Assembly (NCBI GenBank): GCA_951799445.1
Contig: OX637296.1
Coordinates: forward strand, 5,580,001-5,644,000
Origin: Pseudisothecium myosuroides
Taxonomy: Eukaryota > Streptophyta > Bryopsida > Hypnales > Lembophyllaceae
Direction: 5' to 3'
Length of the DNA: 64,000 bases
The notes under the pieces were generated by a model. That model ran no database searches and was not told the origin of the DNA. It was given only the letters and a program-made list of their open reading frames with translations. Numbering within the stretch: position 1 is the first letter of the stretch; each line of letters starts with the position of its first letter. Shown here piece by piece: positions 1-12,285 of the stretch. Made by a program: the position numbers and the translations under genes.

Positions 1-347
1 CGTTTTTAGGGCCTATTTTATCTTTCATTTTCTTCAAAGTTCTCCTATACCGCGCTTTTGCGTGAGCTTTTTGTTTCATGTTCATATTACCTTTCCCTCT
101 CTTTTTTGTCATCATAGATTCTTTATAGTTTTCTTAAATTAATGAAAGAAATTCAAAATCACAAGCATCAAGTAATTGTAAGCACATTGACAATGATAAA
201 GACAAAAGTATTCTCTATATTTCAATCTTCTTTGCCTTTTCATACACCTTTGTCTAAAGAAAAGCAACCTTTTACATCATAAAGCAACCTTTCACATTAT
301 TGTACTTGTAGGACCATAGAATATACACATTCATACTATATAATTAA
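1..347. other. AT-rich flank with a short repeat
   Basis: No gene seen. About 250-300 holds two adjacent copies of a roughly 22-bp unit containing AAGCAACCTTT followed by CACAT/TACAT. The same unit recurs as an array at 5528-5641. The stretch ends in the TTAA (344-347) that flanks the next element. Confidence 0.6.
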
Positions 348-1273
348 CCCCTAAAGGACCAAGGCATTTTCTGGCTCCAAAACCACTGAAAACTGCCATT
401 TCTGCTGCGATCACTCCCTAAACTACAAAAAAACTTTTTTTTTACAATGTAACCGTAGGATCTTGTACTTCACTTGTCTCAAATCATGTGGTAAAAATTT
501 CAAGAAATTTGACCGTTCTGATTGGAAGATATTAGCATTCAAAGTTGGAAAAAGAAGTTTTTTTGAATTCTTTCCTGCAATTTTAGATGACTTTGACGGC
601 CAGTTGTGGATTTTTTTTGCACTACACTTCATAAAGTTAAAAATTTTTATGTTAAATATTTGAGTTGAAAGTCGGGGAAATTTTTTTCAAAATGTCAAAC
701 CTTGATTTTCACATATTAAAAAATTGTTAAGTAGAAGTAGGTCCAAAATTGAACGAAACACTAAATTGTTAATAGCTCTTAAGTGGAATTAAAACAACAT
801 AATCCCAACGGTGGGATTGTTATTGCAAACAAACTTGACATTGTCAAAAAAAGAGAATTGAAAATATTTGAAAATTGCATTCAAAAAGGAATTCTATAAG
901 TTTTTTTTTTTAAGATGCTTAAATTGCCCGAAAAACAAGATTGTCCATAACTTTTTCATTATTAGTCTAAATAGAATAAATCAAAGCTTCAAATGTAGAC
1001 ATAAACATGATCTCTAAGAAAAAAATTTAAAAAAATTTAAAAAATCATTTTTCTGTTTTTTTTTTTTCTGCGCGCCGAACTGCTTTTTTGCTTTAGGATG
1101 CCATAACTTTTGCTCCCAGGCACCAATTTAAAAAAAAAAATATATATTTTTAGAAAGCTAATGTGATTCCCTATCTTTAAAAAAAGTTTCAAAAAATCAG
1201 GTCAAAATTTCAGGTTGCACGAGCCTGCCCGAAATCCCAAGTGTCCTCCAAGGGGACTTTGGTCCTTTAGGAG
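348..1273 (+). mobile_element. piggyBac-type non-autonomous element, copy 1
   Basis: A 926-bp element bounded by TTAA at 344-347 and 1274-1277. It starts CCCCTAAAGGACC and ends GGTCCTTTAGGAG, the inverted form with one change. TTAA target duplication and C-rich ends are hallmarks of the piggyBac superfamily. There is no coding capacity; the small ORFs inside recur only because the element is repeated. It is closely similar, by eye over 90 percent in the first 250 bp, to the copy at 53747-54667 in the same orientation. Its left part resembles the left terminal region of the coding piggyBac element at 7599, sharing the GCCATTTCT block and the GGAT.TTGTA block. Confidence 0.85.
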
Positions 1274-1277
1274 TTAA

Positions 1278-1626
1278 TTGAAGTTTCCAAAGTAGATTTG
1301 GCACTTTCAAATTTAACTTAGAAAAATTCCACATTATATGGAAAAAAAAATCATAATGCTCACCAAGAGCTTCACAAAGCTACTTCACATAATGCACTTT
1401 GAGACTAGAAAACAAGCTCTTCATACAAGTGATGGTAGGAGGTACAACAACCCATATGGGATATATAAATTACAATTCGTAAAAGGTCAACGGCTCATAG
1501 TTAACCTCCACACGTCCAAGTGACCATTTATAGGTTGTTGCTTGACTTCAAGCAACATTTCCGAGGTGGAATGAATTTTTTTTTCCTATATACACGATAC
1601 ATGGGATTCATTTTCTATTTTTATAT
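1278..1626. repeat. spacer with a dispersed repeat fragment
   Basis: No gene seen. About 1430-1485 (AGGAGGTACAACAACCCAT and following bases) matches 56088-56140, so this is probably a piece of the dispersed repeat described at 56078-56830, cut apart here by element insertions. Confidence 0.45.
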
Positions 1627-1630
1627 TTAA

Positions 1631-2564
1631 CCCCTAAAGGACCGGCATGCGTTTTTTGGCTGTACAGAAATTTTGGCCAGGTACGTGTGACTAGAGATTT
1701 CCATATTTTAAGCTGAAATTTTAATAAAAGGTGGGCGCAAGGAATATCTTTCAAATGCACTAAATTTCAAGACATTTGGAAATAGGAGTCAAAAGTTATG
1801 GCCACATATGTTACTTTTTTTCGTAACTGGGCAGTCTGGGCAGCAAAAAAAAATTGGCAAAAATTTGATTCTTTTTTTTTAATATTTTTTTTCTCCTAGA
1901 TTATATTTTTGTCTATCTAGAAAGCTTTGATTCATTTCATTTTGATTTGTTATGAGAAAGTAATGGACATTCTTGTTTTTGGGGCAGTTAGACCATCTTC
2001 TTGAAAAAAATAACTTGTAGGATTCATTTCTGAATGCTATTTCTGCAATTTTTCAAAAAAAATAAATTCTCATTGTTTAGTTTACTTGCTAGAACAATCT
2101 CACCATTGGGATTAATGTATTTTAATTCCATCGAAAATATATTAATATTTTAGATTTTCCTTCTATCTCTTACCTACTTCTACTTAATAAATTTTTTAGG
2201 AATGATAATTAAGTTTTTTTGAATATTTTTTTTTCCCTAGACTCTCAACTCAATTCTCCACTATAAAGATTTGAAGCTCAAAAATCTGTAGTGCAAAAAT
2301 TTTAAGTTAAAAATGTTTAAAGTCAAAAAATCTAGTCCCGCAATGTGCTGAAATACTTGTTTTTTCTACTTTAAACGCAGATATCTTGCAATCTGAGCGG
2401 TCAAAAATTCTGAAATTTTTTCCACACATTCTTATACTAGTTAGGTGTAGGATCCTACGGTTAGATGTGCATAAAAAACATTTTTCAAATATTTTTACTC
2501 CTTGCTAAAGAAATGGCAGTTTTCAGTGTTTTTTGGCAGAAAAAAGGCCTTGGGGCTTTAGGGG
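1631..2564 (-). mobile_element. piggyBac-type non-autonomous element, copy 2
   Basis: 934 bp, TTAA at 1627-1630 and 2565-2568. Ends are CCCCTAAAGGACC and GGGGCTTTAGGGG. Both termini match the coding element at 7599-30066 in reverse orientation. The first 150 bp match the inverse of that element's right end (shared GTGACTAGAGATTT, GGAATATCTT, TGCACTAAATTTCA blocks), and the last 250 bp match the inverse of its left end. This makes copy 2 the clearest internal-deletion derivative of that parent. Confidence 0.85.
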
Positions 2565-2568
2565 TTAA

Positions 2569-3598
2569 AACTAAAATCGCTTTGTTAAAAAAAAATTATG
2601 AGTAAAACATCACAAAGTATTCAAAATTTGCCTTGCGTTCAAAAATTTAGTATTTCAAGAAAGTGTTCATATTCTCAATACTAGATCTTTTCCTTTTTTT
2701 TTAAATCAATAGATTCAAACATTTAACCTTTGAAAAAATCTAATGCTAAAGATAAAAATTGTATTTTGGTGAATTTTTAAAGTTATATCTTCAAAATTCA
2801 TTTCAGTAGAATGTAAAAATAGTTCTATAAATTTGAGCATCTAGGTACTTTCTACTTTTGGTGCTTCAGTGCTTCACATTATCTTCTCTGATGCGAACTT
2901 AAAAAAAATTATAAAGCTTATTTTTTTAACACATTTGTATTTTGTTTGAATCCCCTTGGGCTTTCAAGAATTGTGTTTGTTGCATTCCAAACCTCATTTA
3001 GGCATAATAAAGTAAAGTTTTTCAAATGTTTTTGAACAATGCTCATATAAACTATCTATTTGAAATTCATTTCAAATAATCCATTCCAAATCTAAGCCTC
3101 TAATAAAAAATTATAGACAAATTCCACAGAGGGCTTCAAAGGGCTTCAAAGGGACATTACCTTTTATATTTTCTACCATCCTTTCTAAATTTTAACCATA
3201 ACTTTTTTTAAGAGACCCAAAATCACAAACGGATTTTTGAAAATGAAATTCAGTTTGATTCACCAACTTTTCCTAATTCAAAGCTCCTTTAAAAAAATTC
3301 TACTATGTCAAAATGAGGTCTACAACTATCTGTTGAACACAATTCCTTGATTTTAACAATAAGGAGTGACGCTCTCATCTTCAAATTATCCCACATCCTT
3401 TAAAGATTCATGATGGACATTGAATTTTATTATAAAAACGACGTCTTTCCACTTTAATCTTTTTAATCTCAATGAAGTAAATCCTTCACTATGCCATCAA
3501 AAAATTTCTTCATAATACATGGTCATTGAACTTCATTTTGGACTTCAGAGCTAATAGCAAACACTCTCTATTTTTACAACAACTTGGTCATTTAATCC
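2569..3598. repeat. AT-rich stretch with dispersed repeat D segment
   Basis: No gene. About 2985-3560 matches 56160-56650 in order: the CCTCATTTAGGCATA block, the GGATTTTTG.AAATGAAATT block, then GATTCATGATGGACA. It looks like an older copy of the same repeat into which copies 2 and 3 of the TTAA elements have inserted nearby. Confidence 0.45.
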
Positions 3599-3602
3599 TT
3601 AA

Positions 3603-4545
3603 CCCCTAAAGGACTGAGGGGGTATTTGTGGAGACATTGTCAAAAACTATGGTTTTTTGGTATGTTATTCAAAATTCAAAATTGAAACTTTTTTTTGAAA
3701 CTTCAAACTTACAAAAATGAATTAAAGTATTTTACCAAAGTGTGGAAAAAATTTCAGCTCATTTAACCACGCGGATTGAAAGATTATAACGTTTGAAGTG
3801 TGAAAAAGAACTTCTTTTCATTCCTTCGAAACAAGGTCAGTAGACTTTGGGCCCTCTTGGTGTAAAATTTTTGCTCTACACAAAAATGAGGATTTCGACC
3901 ATTCATAAGTATATGATGTTAGGTTCACTCATGAAAAAATTTAGAAGCAATTGAGATGTTTAGCTTACACTAAATCACTCTGCAATGCAAGGAGGTTAAA
4001 TGAATTGGCATTGCCCTAATCATTTTTTGATGCAATGAAGATTTTTCTTTTTTAAATCTGAACAGTGAAAAGTTGGAGATAAACATTTGGAATATTTAGA
4101 AAAAAAATTCAAGAATTTTGACTTAACATATTGCAGGATAATAAAACTTGAAGTTAGAAAAAAATGCTTTTTTTTAAAACCGCCCCAACGTAGCTAACAA
4201 AGTTTGACAATTATTAAAATGTGATTTGAGGACTAAAATTTGTTTTTATTTAGACAATTGTATGCCATATTTTATTAGTTACATAGATGCCAAATTTCAA
4301 AATTTGATGAGTTTTTTTGCAAAAGATTCTCCAAAGATTTCCAAATTGCCCAAGCTGCCCAAAAAGTTCAGGGCAACATAACTCTTGATCCAGGCACCCG
4401 ATTGGAAAAAAAATAGTTTTTCACGAAGGAGGTACATAATTGTACATTGTGTCCAAATTTCATGAACATCCGACCAAAATTGACTTCATAGGAACCTACC
4501 CGAGATTCTTTGTGTCCGTTGAACGGACACTTGGTCCTTTAGGGG
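3603..4545. mobile_element. piggyBac-type non-autonomous element, copy 3
   Basis: 943 bp, TTAA at 3599-3602 and 4546-4549. It starts CCCCTAAAGGACT and ends GGTCCTTTAGGGG. Internal sequence differs from copies 1 and 2, so it represents another subfamily using the same ends. No coding capacity is visible. Confidence 0.8.
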
Positions 4546-4549
4546 TTAA

Positions 4550-5411
4550 AGTTTATAGGCAGTTTTACTTACATCTAATCATAAGATCTTGTATTTCACT
4601 TATCTCAAACTACGTGGTCAACAATCCATGAAGTTTGACCATAGGGATTGGAATGTATTAGCGTTCAAAGTTAGAAAAAAACACTTGAATGATGGCCTAT
4701 AATTTCAAATTCCTTCAACAACAATTTGTAGAATTTTTTTACACTTTGTCCTTTAAACAAAATATATAAGACACATTAAGTTCCCAGTCTACGTAAAAAA
4801 TTTAAGGATTACATTTTAACCAATAATAGTGGAACTACCCAAACTATTACTTTCAAAATTTAAAATTTGTCATTCTCTAAAAAATTGTTTAGTAGAAGTA
4901 GGTCCAAGATTGGAGAAAAAAAACACATTGATTATAGCTGTAAGATGGGATTGAAACACAATAATCCCAATGGTAAGATTTTTGTAACAACCATACAATT
5001 TTATTTTTTTTAATTTTTAAAATTGCATTTGCAATTGAATCTTATATAGTATTTTCCCAAAATTATGCGTACATTGCCAAAGAAACAAGATTGTCCTCAC
5101 TTCTCTCATCATTAGTCCAAACATAATAAATCAAAGCTTCACATGTAGAAAAAAATATAGTATTTCAAGAAATACATTCACATTTTTTTTTAACTTCCTT
5201 GTAATTTTTTGGGGACAATTTGCTGAGTTTAGTTTCGAATTCTTTGTAATATAACTTTTGCTTGTGGCACCAATTGAAATAAAAATTATATTCTGATGAA
5301 GCTAATCATTTTTAGTATCTTTTGAAAACGTTCTAGAAGCTTTTACCAAAAATGGAGGTTATACAAACTTGCCCAAAATCTGTTTTTTCCTTGAAGGGGA
5401 CCATAGGACTT
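4550..5411 (+). mobile_element. decayed piggyBac-type element, copy 4
   Basis: The interior follows copy 1 in order: a GATCTTGTA.TTCACTT.TCTCAAA block near 4585, GATTGGAA.GTATTAGCGTTCAAAG near 4645, AGTAGAAGTAGGTCCAA near 4890, and AAGGGGACCATAGGACTT near the end. The terminal CCCCTAAAGG sequences are lost. Its left side abuts the TTAA that closes copy 3, so copy 3 may have inserted into or beside its end. Confidence 0.6.
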
Positions 5412-5527
5412 CACTTGTTCATTCTTGTTGAATTTGCCAATTTATTTTCTTCATTCTATTTTATTTTTGGATTATTAAAAATAATTATTGTTTTGCTAAG
5501 CCAGACGTATAGGTACGGAATGAAAGG

Positions 5528-5641
5528 AACCCTTTACATTATAAAAGCATCTGTTCAAATTATAAAAGGAACTTTTTACATTATGAAAGCAACTTTTCAC
5601 ATATAGAAGCAACCTTTCACATGTAAAGGCAACCTCGCACA
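5528..5641 (+). repeat. about 22-bp tandem repeat, five degenerate units
   Basis: Units built on AAAGCAACTTTTCACATTAT repeat about five times with substitutions. Two further units occur at 250-300. The spacers are not unique, so this is a decayed minisatellite and not a CRISPR array. Confidence 0.6.
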
Positions 5642-6587
5642 TATACAAAATTTTGGCATATAGAATGCTCTAATTCTAGTTGAAATCAAATATGAGAGTT
5701 CAATTAGAGAATTGGGAGGCTGAGCTACAAAGTTAGGGGAGTATTTATAAAGACAACTTAGTGGACAAAAGCAAGAAGAAACGAGTGGTGTATGTTTCTA
5801 TTGAGTTTGGAGAATCTAAGAAATCCAAACTCTAAAAACATGTCATTTTATGTAAAAGTAGCTTGCAAAACGGAACCAAGCTACATTCTCAGCAAAAAAA
5901 AGATTTATATTCGTAAGTGACTCTCACAAGTATTCATGCACTTCAATAATTGTCATCACTAATAGATAAATTAGAATTCCCCAACATATTTTGAACATAC
6001 TGAAGTATATGGACCATGCTTTAGAAAAAAAAATTACCAAAAACTTAAATATGTTTTTGACTTCTTAATGATGTAATAAAAATTATTAAGAACAATTATT
6101 TATATTAATTTTTTTAAAGATTTCTTAGTAAGTGAAATGAGAACTCTATTTACAATTTCTATGTAAGGATTTTCCAAAATTTAAAATTTTGATGAATTAA
6201 ATATTGTTCATTGTAATATGACTATAAATTTTGATATGTCTTATAAATCACTACAGAAATCTCTTAGAAAATAATAATAATTATTATTATTATTACTATT
6301 ATTGAAAAATCATTTCAGAGAATTTTCAAATTTTTCACTTTTTCGGAGAATTCTTGTAGTGAAAATTAAGATTTCTAAAAATCTTCAGCCCTATTCAAGT
6401 TACTAATATTTCATTTAATGAAAGTAAATTTTTTGTGGAATTGTTATCAAAAAGTTAAAAAAAGGATTCTCACTCCACTCACTAAAGAATATTGAAAAAC
6501 TTTACTTCAGTTCAAATGTTTTTTTCAATAGTTACTTTGATCAAGTTATAAAAAAAACAAATATTGTTTTAAAAGTTAAAAAAATAA
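5642..6587. other. AT-rich sequence, no gene seen
   Basis: Low-complexity AT-rich DNA with an AAT/ATT microsatellite-like stretch around 6270-6303. No ORF of interest and no clear element ends. Confidence 0.5.
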
Positions 6588-7170
6588 AATTCCATGTAAG
6601 TGTGTTACTTGTACCATAACATATCTAAATTTTAATAGATAATTTTTAATTCTTGAATTAGCTTGCTTATGGCTATTTTTGTAAGTATACAAATATTTTG
6701 AAAGGCACTGTTTTCATGATTTTCTTTTAAATTGTAAAAATTGCTTTAACAATTCAATTATATATAGTATTTTTCCAAAATCATGCATACATTGCCAAAA
6801 AAAAATTCAAGAATTTATTCCATGTAAGTGGGTTTATTGTACCATAACATATCCAAATTTTTATAAATAATTTCTAATTCTTAAATTACCTATGGCAATA
6901 TTTGTAAATATACAAATATTTTGGGAGGCATTGCATTTTGGATTCTTTTACATTTTTTCAATTTTGTAATCTATCTATATTATATATAAATAGATATATT
7001 TTTATTTCTACATATGTATCTATATTTTTTATCTCTCTCTACATGTATATATGTATGAAAGTTTTTAATTTTTATGTATGTACCATAGCAAATCCTAATT
7101 TTGATAAAAAAATTCTAATTCCTCAATGAGCTATGGCAAATTTTGTAAGTATACAATATTTTGCACTTAG
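6588..7170 (+). repeat. three degenerate ~240-bp direct repeats
   Basis: Blocks beginning near 6588, 6818 and 7075 share, in order, TGTACCATA, a TTCTAATTCTTAAATTA-like segment, a TATGGC segment and TTTGTAA.TATACAA.TATTTTG. Between the first two lies about 85 bp (6718-6805) that matches the interior of TTAA-element copy 4 around 5010-5095 (TATATAGTATTTT.CCAAAA, CATACATTGCCAAA), so an element fragment was trapped in the array. Confidence 0.5.
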
Positions 7171-7281
7171 GATGTATAAATAAATACATATTTTTAATTT
7201 TATGTATATAATGTACATATCTACATTTATTTTTTCATATTTTTCAGCTTTCATTTTATTGTAAGTATATACATTTATTTT

Positions 7282-7562
7282 CTCATGATTGAAGTTCTAA
7301 ATTTTTTTTTTTTTTTAAATTTGGATTTTTCCTACCCTTCAAGGCTATGAAGTGTGTGCATTGTGAAGACTTGCTTCCAAAGCACCACCAAGAGCTTGAA
7401 GGATATGAATTGGAGCAAGGCTCATGATTGAAGTTCTAAATTTTTAGTATTTTTTTTAAATTTGGATTTTTCCTATCCTTCAAGGCTATGAAGTGTGTGC
7501 ATTGTGAAGACTTGCTTCCAAAGCACCACCAAGGGCTTGAAGGATATGAATTGGAACAAGGC
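7282..7562 (+). repeat. recent ~139-bp tandem duplication
   Basis: Two nearly identical units, 7282-7420 and 7421-7562, each run from CTCATGATTGAAGTTCTAA to a GAATTGGA.CAAGGCTC block. A third unit start is suggested by GGCTCGTGGTTGA. Each unit contains a pyrimidine tract plus AG followed by a short open frame beginning AMKCVHCEDLLPKHHQ with a CxxC pair, which could be a duplicated exon fragment. No gene was recognised. Confidence 0.75.
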
Positions 7563-7611
7563 TCGTGGTTGATATTTTTGTTTTTAATTAGTTTGTACCT
7601 CCTAAAGTTCC

Positions 7612-8859
7612 TTCACTATGTAGTCACCAAAAAAGCTCAGAAATTGCCATTTCTAGAGGAAGTACCTTATTTAATGATAAAATAAAAATTTTACACATGT
7701 AACTCTAGGATATTGTAGTTTTGTGGTTTGGGAAGATGTGGCAAAATTTTCAGAAATTTTTGCCGTACAGATTGCAAGATATGAGTGTTTGAATTGAACA
7801 AAATCCTTTTGAGGGCCTTCCAGAAAACCGGGCAGTTGCACTTCAGGTGCCCACAATCTATGGAAAAATTTGCAAAATGGTGGTGCTCCTTCACATTCAA
7901 TCTTAAGGACAAGTTGGCTACATTTTAGCAAAATTTCAGATAATTTTGAATTGCACATCATATAGGAAAAAAATGAAATGTATAGTGCTCATCAAAAATG
8001 CTAACACTGACAAATTCAAGGAAATGTATATCTTCTTCATAGAAAAAAAGAAGAGAAAATTGAACGGTAGAGACCTTTATAAACCTGTATTGTAGCTGGA
8101 ATTTTTTTCCCAATCATCAAAATTGTTCAATCCAAAAACTAGGCAGGCTAGATTGATGTAGGTCTCCTCCATAAGGTAGGATAGTGTTAAGAAAAGGACT
8201 TGAGCTAGGTGCAACCATAGACTCGGCCCTCATTGTCACATAGAGGCAGGCGCTCTATACTGCGGACACATGGCACCAATGGGGGGACTTCGTGACGTCA
8301 GGGGCAACTTTACAGGCCAGTTTTCAGCGACCGGGCGTGGCAAGAGCCCAATAGGATGTGGCAAGAGCTCATCAAATAGTTGCGCAATCTATGCGGCGAC
8401 AAACTGACCGCCATAGCACTACTGAGGAATGTGACGGTCCCTCTGTCCCATCGGAGCGCTTAGATGGGGCCTTTTCAAGGGCTGGACCTGGACATGTGCT
8501 GGACTTGCCTTCGGCACCCAAGTGAATCCACTTGGTCACAGTCCAAAAAAGGGAGGCACAGCGCCAGGGATCAAAAATTAGGGCTATAAGAGAAAGTCTT
8601 TGTTATTCTGTTACCTTACGCCTGGTAATATATTTCTTGTCAAAACCTTCATGAGGACAAAGGCTTAAATTTGAAACACTAGTGTACTGATACAATAATG
8701 CTTAGAATTCAGTATGAAATGAATAATGCGCCCCCCCCCCCCAAAAAAAAGAACATGTCTTCTACCTAGGAATTGTAAACTTTCAAACATGTATATACGG
8801 ATTACGGCCTAGAGAAGAAATTCATAAAACAAATAATTCCATTGAGAGAAAACATACTT
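7612..8859. other. 3' non-coding part of the piggyBac element
   Basis: The first 350 bp are AT-rich and resemble the small elements; 8200-8560 is distinctly GC-richer (for example GACCGGGCGTGG, CGGAGCGCTTAG) with no recognisable ORF. A run of ten C followed by A occurs at about 8733. It probably contains the transposase 3' UTR, but no single polyadenylation signal stands out. Confidence 0.5.
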
Positions 8860-11800
8860 TCATATTGTAACGCAACGGCCTCCTCGCGGTCTTCCACGAT
8901 TTGCGGGCCCAAAGTGGAACTCCTCAAAGCATCCCCGGTTCAAACACAAATATGTCCGATTATGTGCTCGACAGTAATAGTGACAATTTGGATCCCCACA
9001 CACTAGACAAGCACGGCGTATGTGGGTCCAAGTTGGCAAATGCCTTCGGTGATCCTCTTTGACCGCTACTTCCACATCCCGTCCTTTTCAATTCAATAGT
9101 AACGCATCACATAGGTTTGTCTTGAACTGCAGATGAGTAATTGGTTTTTGTTCTCGATAATGTATGGGAAGAAGTCCTTTGTACAAAATGTACATATTTA
9201 CAACCGTTGAATCAAGAAGGAATGAAAATACTCGATGCCACCACTTGTGTGATCTTGTCTGACAAGTATAAGATGCCCGCAACTGGTCCGCGACATCGAC
9301 GCCCCGCATTTATGTAGTATACTCCAAATGCACAGGCGATGTTGGAATGGAGTTTCTGATGGCTCCATTTCGACGTGGAACTGTTGGCACTGGAACACAT
9401 GGAAAATATATGGGCCTTGCATGAGTGGACAAAAGCAATACTGGACGTTTATCCTTCTATACAATACAACAAATGCCCCTGCTATCATGCATTTGCCATT
9501 CTAATTTTCCTTGAGGAACATTAGTCCAGTTCCTCAAAGTCTTCAATTGCAAAGGTAATCCAACTCTATTACATCGCACTGTCCTTGTTGCATAAATCTC
9601 CATAGAGGCTAACTCTGTAAACAAACCCACGCTTGAAAAGAAGTTGTCGGTGACAACAGCATGACTCTTACTGTGAAGTCCCCGCACCAAATCTAAAACA
9701 ACGTTGTGTGCAAGCTGAGGTTCTCCACGAAGAACTCCTGGTAGTTCATTCGCTGCAATATTTGGAATTGCTCCACAATATATATCGAAATTGTAAACAT
9801 ATTTTGACTTCGAGTCAGCCAAACACCAGACCTTGATGCCCCACTTCTGAGGCTTTTTTGGCATGTACTGTCTTGCAGGACAATACAATCCCTTATACCG
9901 TATCATCATCTCATCGATAGTTAAGAATTTGCCAAGTGTCCAATTTCTTTTGCAACTATCCCTTATATCATTGACTAGCCAACGTACTTGGCCCATTTTG
10001 TCGTATCCCGGTAGCCCTTTCTCTGTCACATAACTAGCGGGATTTGTGATGTGAAGGCATTTGGTGATGGCTTGGAAACGGGCACGAGTGAAAACTTGTG
10101 AAATTCTTGGGAAATGGAAAAAAGTTCCTTTCTTGGCCCAATAGGTCTTCAGATTAGGTTGCCTCTTCAAGCCAATAAACATACTAACTGCCATATATGC
10201 CTTCAATCCTGCTACATTTAGAGGCACCCATCCCATTCCTCCAGGAAGTTTTCCATGTTCATCAGGTGTTGTCGCATACCGATTAGTCCCCACAACTATT
10301 TTCCGTAGAATAGTATATGGCCAGAACAATGAGAATAGTTGCATAAATGATGGCAAACGTTGGAAGTTTGTATTAGGAGTAGGACAACCCAAAAATTCCT
10401 TTGGTTTGGAGGAATAGGTATAATGGCTTTGACCCCATGTAGAAGACCTGTACATATGCTTCACTGTTGTTGGATTAGCTGGATCCCCATCCTCACCTCC
10501 TTCACCTCTATCCTCTACATCCTCATTATAAATGTCATCATACTCAGGAATGTGCAAATTAGATTCAGATGAATCACTGTCTTCATTTATAGAATGCGAT
10601 CTTACAAAAGGTGAACCAATATGCCCTTGATTCTGGTGAATGGAATTTCCCAACAACTGCTCTGTATTGCCTAGCATGGGCTCTGTACATACTACCAGGG
10701 GCACTGTAGCCCCTTCCACTTGCACTGGTCCGCTACTTTCCTCCACCCAGTGCACAATAACATCCAAGTCAGAGAATTGCATAGTAGCCGTTGGGCTTCC
10801 CTGACTTCTTACCGCCACATCCTCGCCATCCAATTGCATTGAAGGCCACAATGGAGCCTCTCGCCTCTTGGAATTTGAAACTGCTACTCCCTCCCCCGCT
10901 CGCGCTCCTTGGAGACCTTCGCTGGACAGTCTGTCTCCACTCCCGCCGCCTCCTTCTCCGCGCATCGGCGCTCCTCTGTTGTCTCCTCCTTCTAGGTCGC
11001 AGTCGGAACTGTGGAGCGCGCCACATGCTTGAACCGCTTGCTGATGCTGCTCCTCCGTTAATTTTGCTGTCTCTTCCCAATATTGAGTATTGTGCAAGAC
11101 TTCCGGCGGCCAAGCCAAGTCTCCAAACCGCGTCGCTACCTTGTCAGTGTCACTTGCTTCAGTGTCTATATCGTTAAAATTTTTGTCACATGAACTCTCC
11201 CTCCCTTCACGTTCTAGGTCTTGACTCAGTAAATAGTCATTGTCTGGTTCGCCAATGTGCATGTCTGCACTGTAGTCCACCAAATTGTGGAAGCTCTCAT
11301 CAACGTTTATAGTAGTTTGATTAGAAGTCGGTATTGCATTCAGAAAATTGACATCCTCTATGGCGTCTTCAGGTTCTGGTACTCTTGGAAAAAAGTAGCC
11401 GCTGCTACTTGTGGTCTGTACAGGAACTCCGTCCAGGTTAGTAGGTGGACAGACATTATTCGGCCTGGGGTTGGTGCTTCGAGCTTGAAGCATCTCAAAA
11501 CTGCGTTGACGACTCATGGAGTTTTCATCCTCACCACTGCTGCAAGAACTGAGTGAAAAATTTGGTATCGCAGGAACTGGAACTGGCTCAGGAGGACGCC
11601 GCAGCTGCTCACTACGACGAGGTGGGACGTCACCCTTTGCGAGCTGTCAGGCAGGTTACAATGTAGATAAGTGTTACAGACGATGTGCTTTCCTTCAACT
11701 TAATTTTTTTTTTGCATAGCATGGTATGAAAATTCAGAGAAGTAGAGAAAGCATATCCATTTTCCCTTCAAGAACCACGGAAGTCTCGGCATGTCGTTTG

Positions 11801-12285
11801 TCCCCCACCTTGCTTGACGTGATAGAAAGATCAGGCCACACCTCTTGTTTGATGAAGTTGTGTATGTCAGGATGAAATTCACGCCTCTGGCACCAGCCTA
11901 AAGTATGAGCAGCTTGACGATAGAAATGATGGCGGTATGTGGCTGCTACAGGATCAGTTGACCATTTTCGAGTGCCTTTTCTCACTGGAAGAGACTGCAG
12001 GTGAGTGACTTGCAGTAAGGCCACAACTTTCGATGCCTGTAGAGTGCTAGCACCCTCTCTTTCTACAACTAATTGCAACAATTTTTCCTCATGAGATCCC
12101 TGCAAAGAAACGGCAGCCTCACTTGCATGCTCGGCTGTGGCATCTGCTATGCTACTAGAAGAAGGAGGTTCATCAGCTTTGCAGGTTGGGCTGGACGGTG
12201 CTCTCAGGACCTTGGCTGCGACTACTACATTGCCGTCCTGAACAATAATCGTCTTCTCTGATTTCATCTCTACAGTAGAATCCAT
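8860..12285 (-). pseudogene. piggyBac-type transposase with three nonsense codons
   Basis: piggyBac (DDE_Tnp_1_7) transposases excise and insert DNA at TTAA. The reading frame runs without frameshift from 11643 to 8860 except for TAG (9457-9459), TAA (9310-9312) and TGA (9088-9090), so the copy is recently dead. Catalytic aspartates are seen in LTIDEMMIRYKG, VVTDNFFSS and GVDVADQ. The C-terminus (8860-9075) is a cysteine/histidine-rich domain (CLVC, YYC, H, LC, C, FEEFH) like the family's C-terminal zinc-binding domain. An upstream exon 12285-11809 (ATG MDSTVEM) joins in phase: donor AAG/GTGGGG, acceptor TGACAG at 11644. The transposase core follows more than 500 residues of acidic, low-complexity N-terminal sequence, far longer than usual family members. 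Splicing is inferred. Confidence 0.85.
11644..11808 (-). other. putative intron of the piggyBac transposase gene
   Basis: 165 bp with GT donor at 11808-11807 and AG acceptor at 11645-11644 preceded by TTGTAACCTGCC. Both flanking frames are phase 0. The region between carries stops in the coding frame, which supports an intron. Confidence 0.5.

Noticed and set aside
423..632. Conserved ORF of about 70 codons, with a similar one at 53838-54056
   Set aside because: Both lie at the same place in two copies of the same non-coding TTAA element; similarity is explained by the repeat, and the frame is AT-rich without a known domain.
5528..5641. Short regularly repeated units, CRISPR-like at first sight
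   Set aside because: Repeats are degenerate, adjacent and without unique spacers, in plant nuclear DNA.
10791..11177. 128-codon plus-strand ORF opposite the piggyBac gene
   Set aside because: Overlaps the low-complexity N-terminal part of the transposase; no domain.
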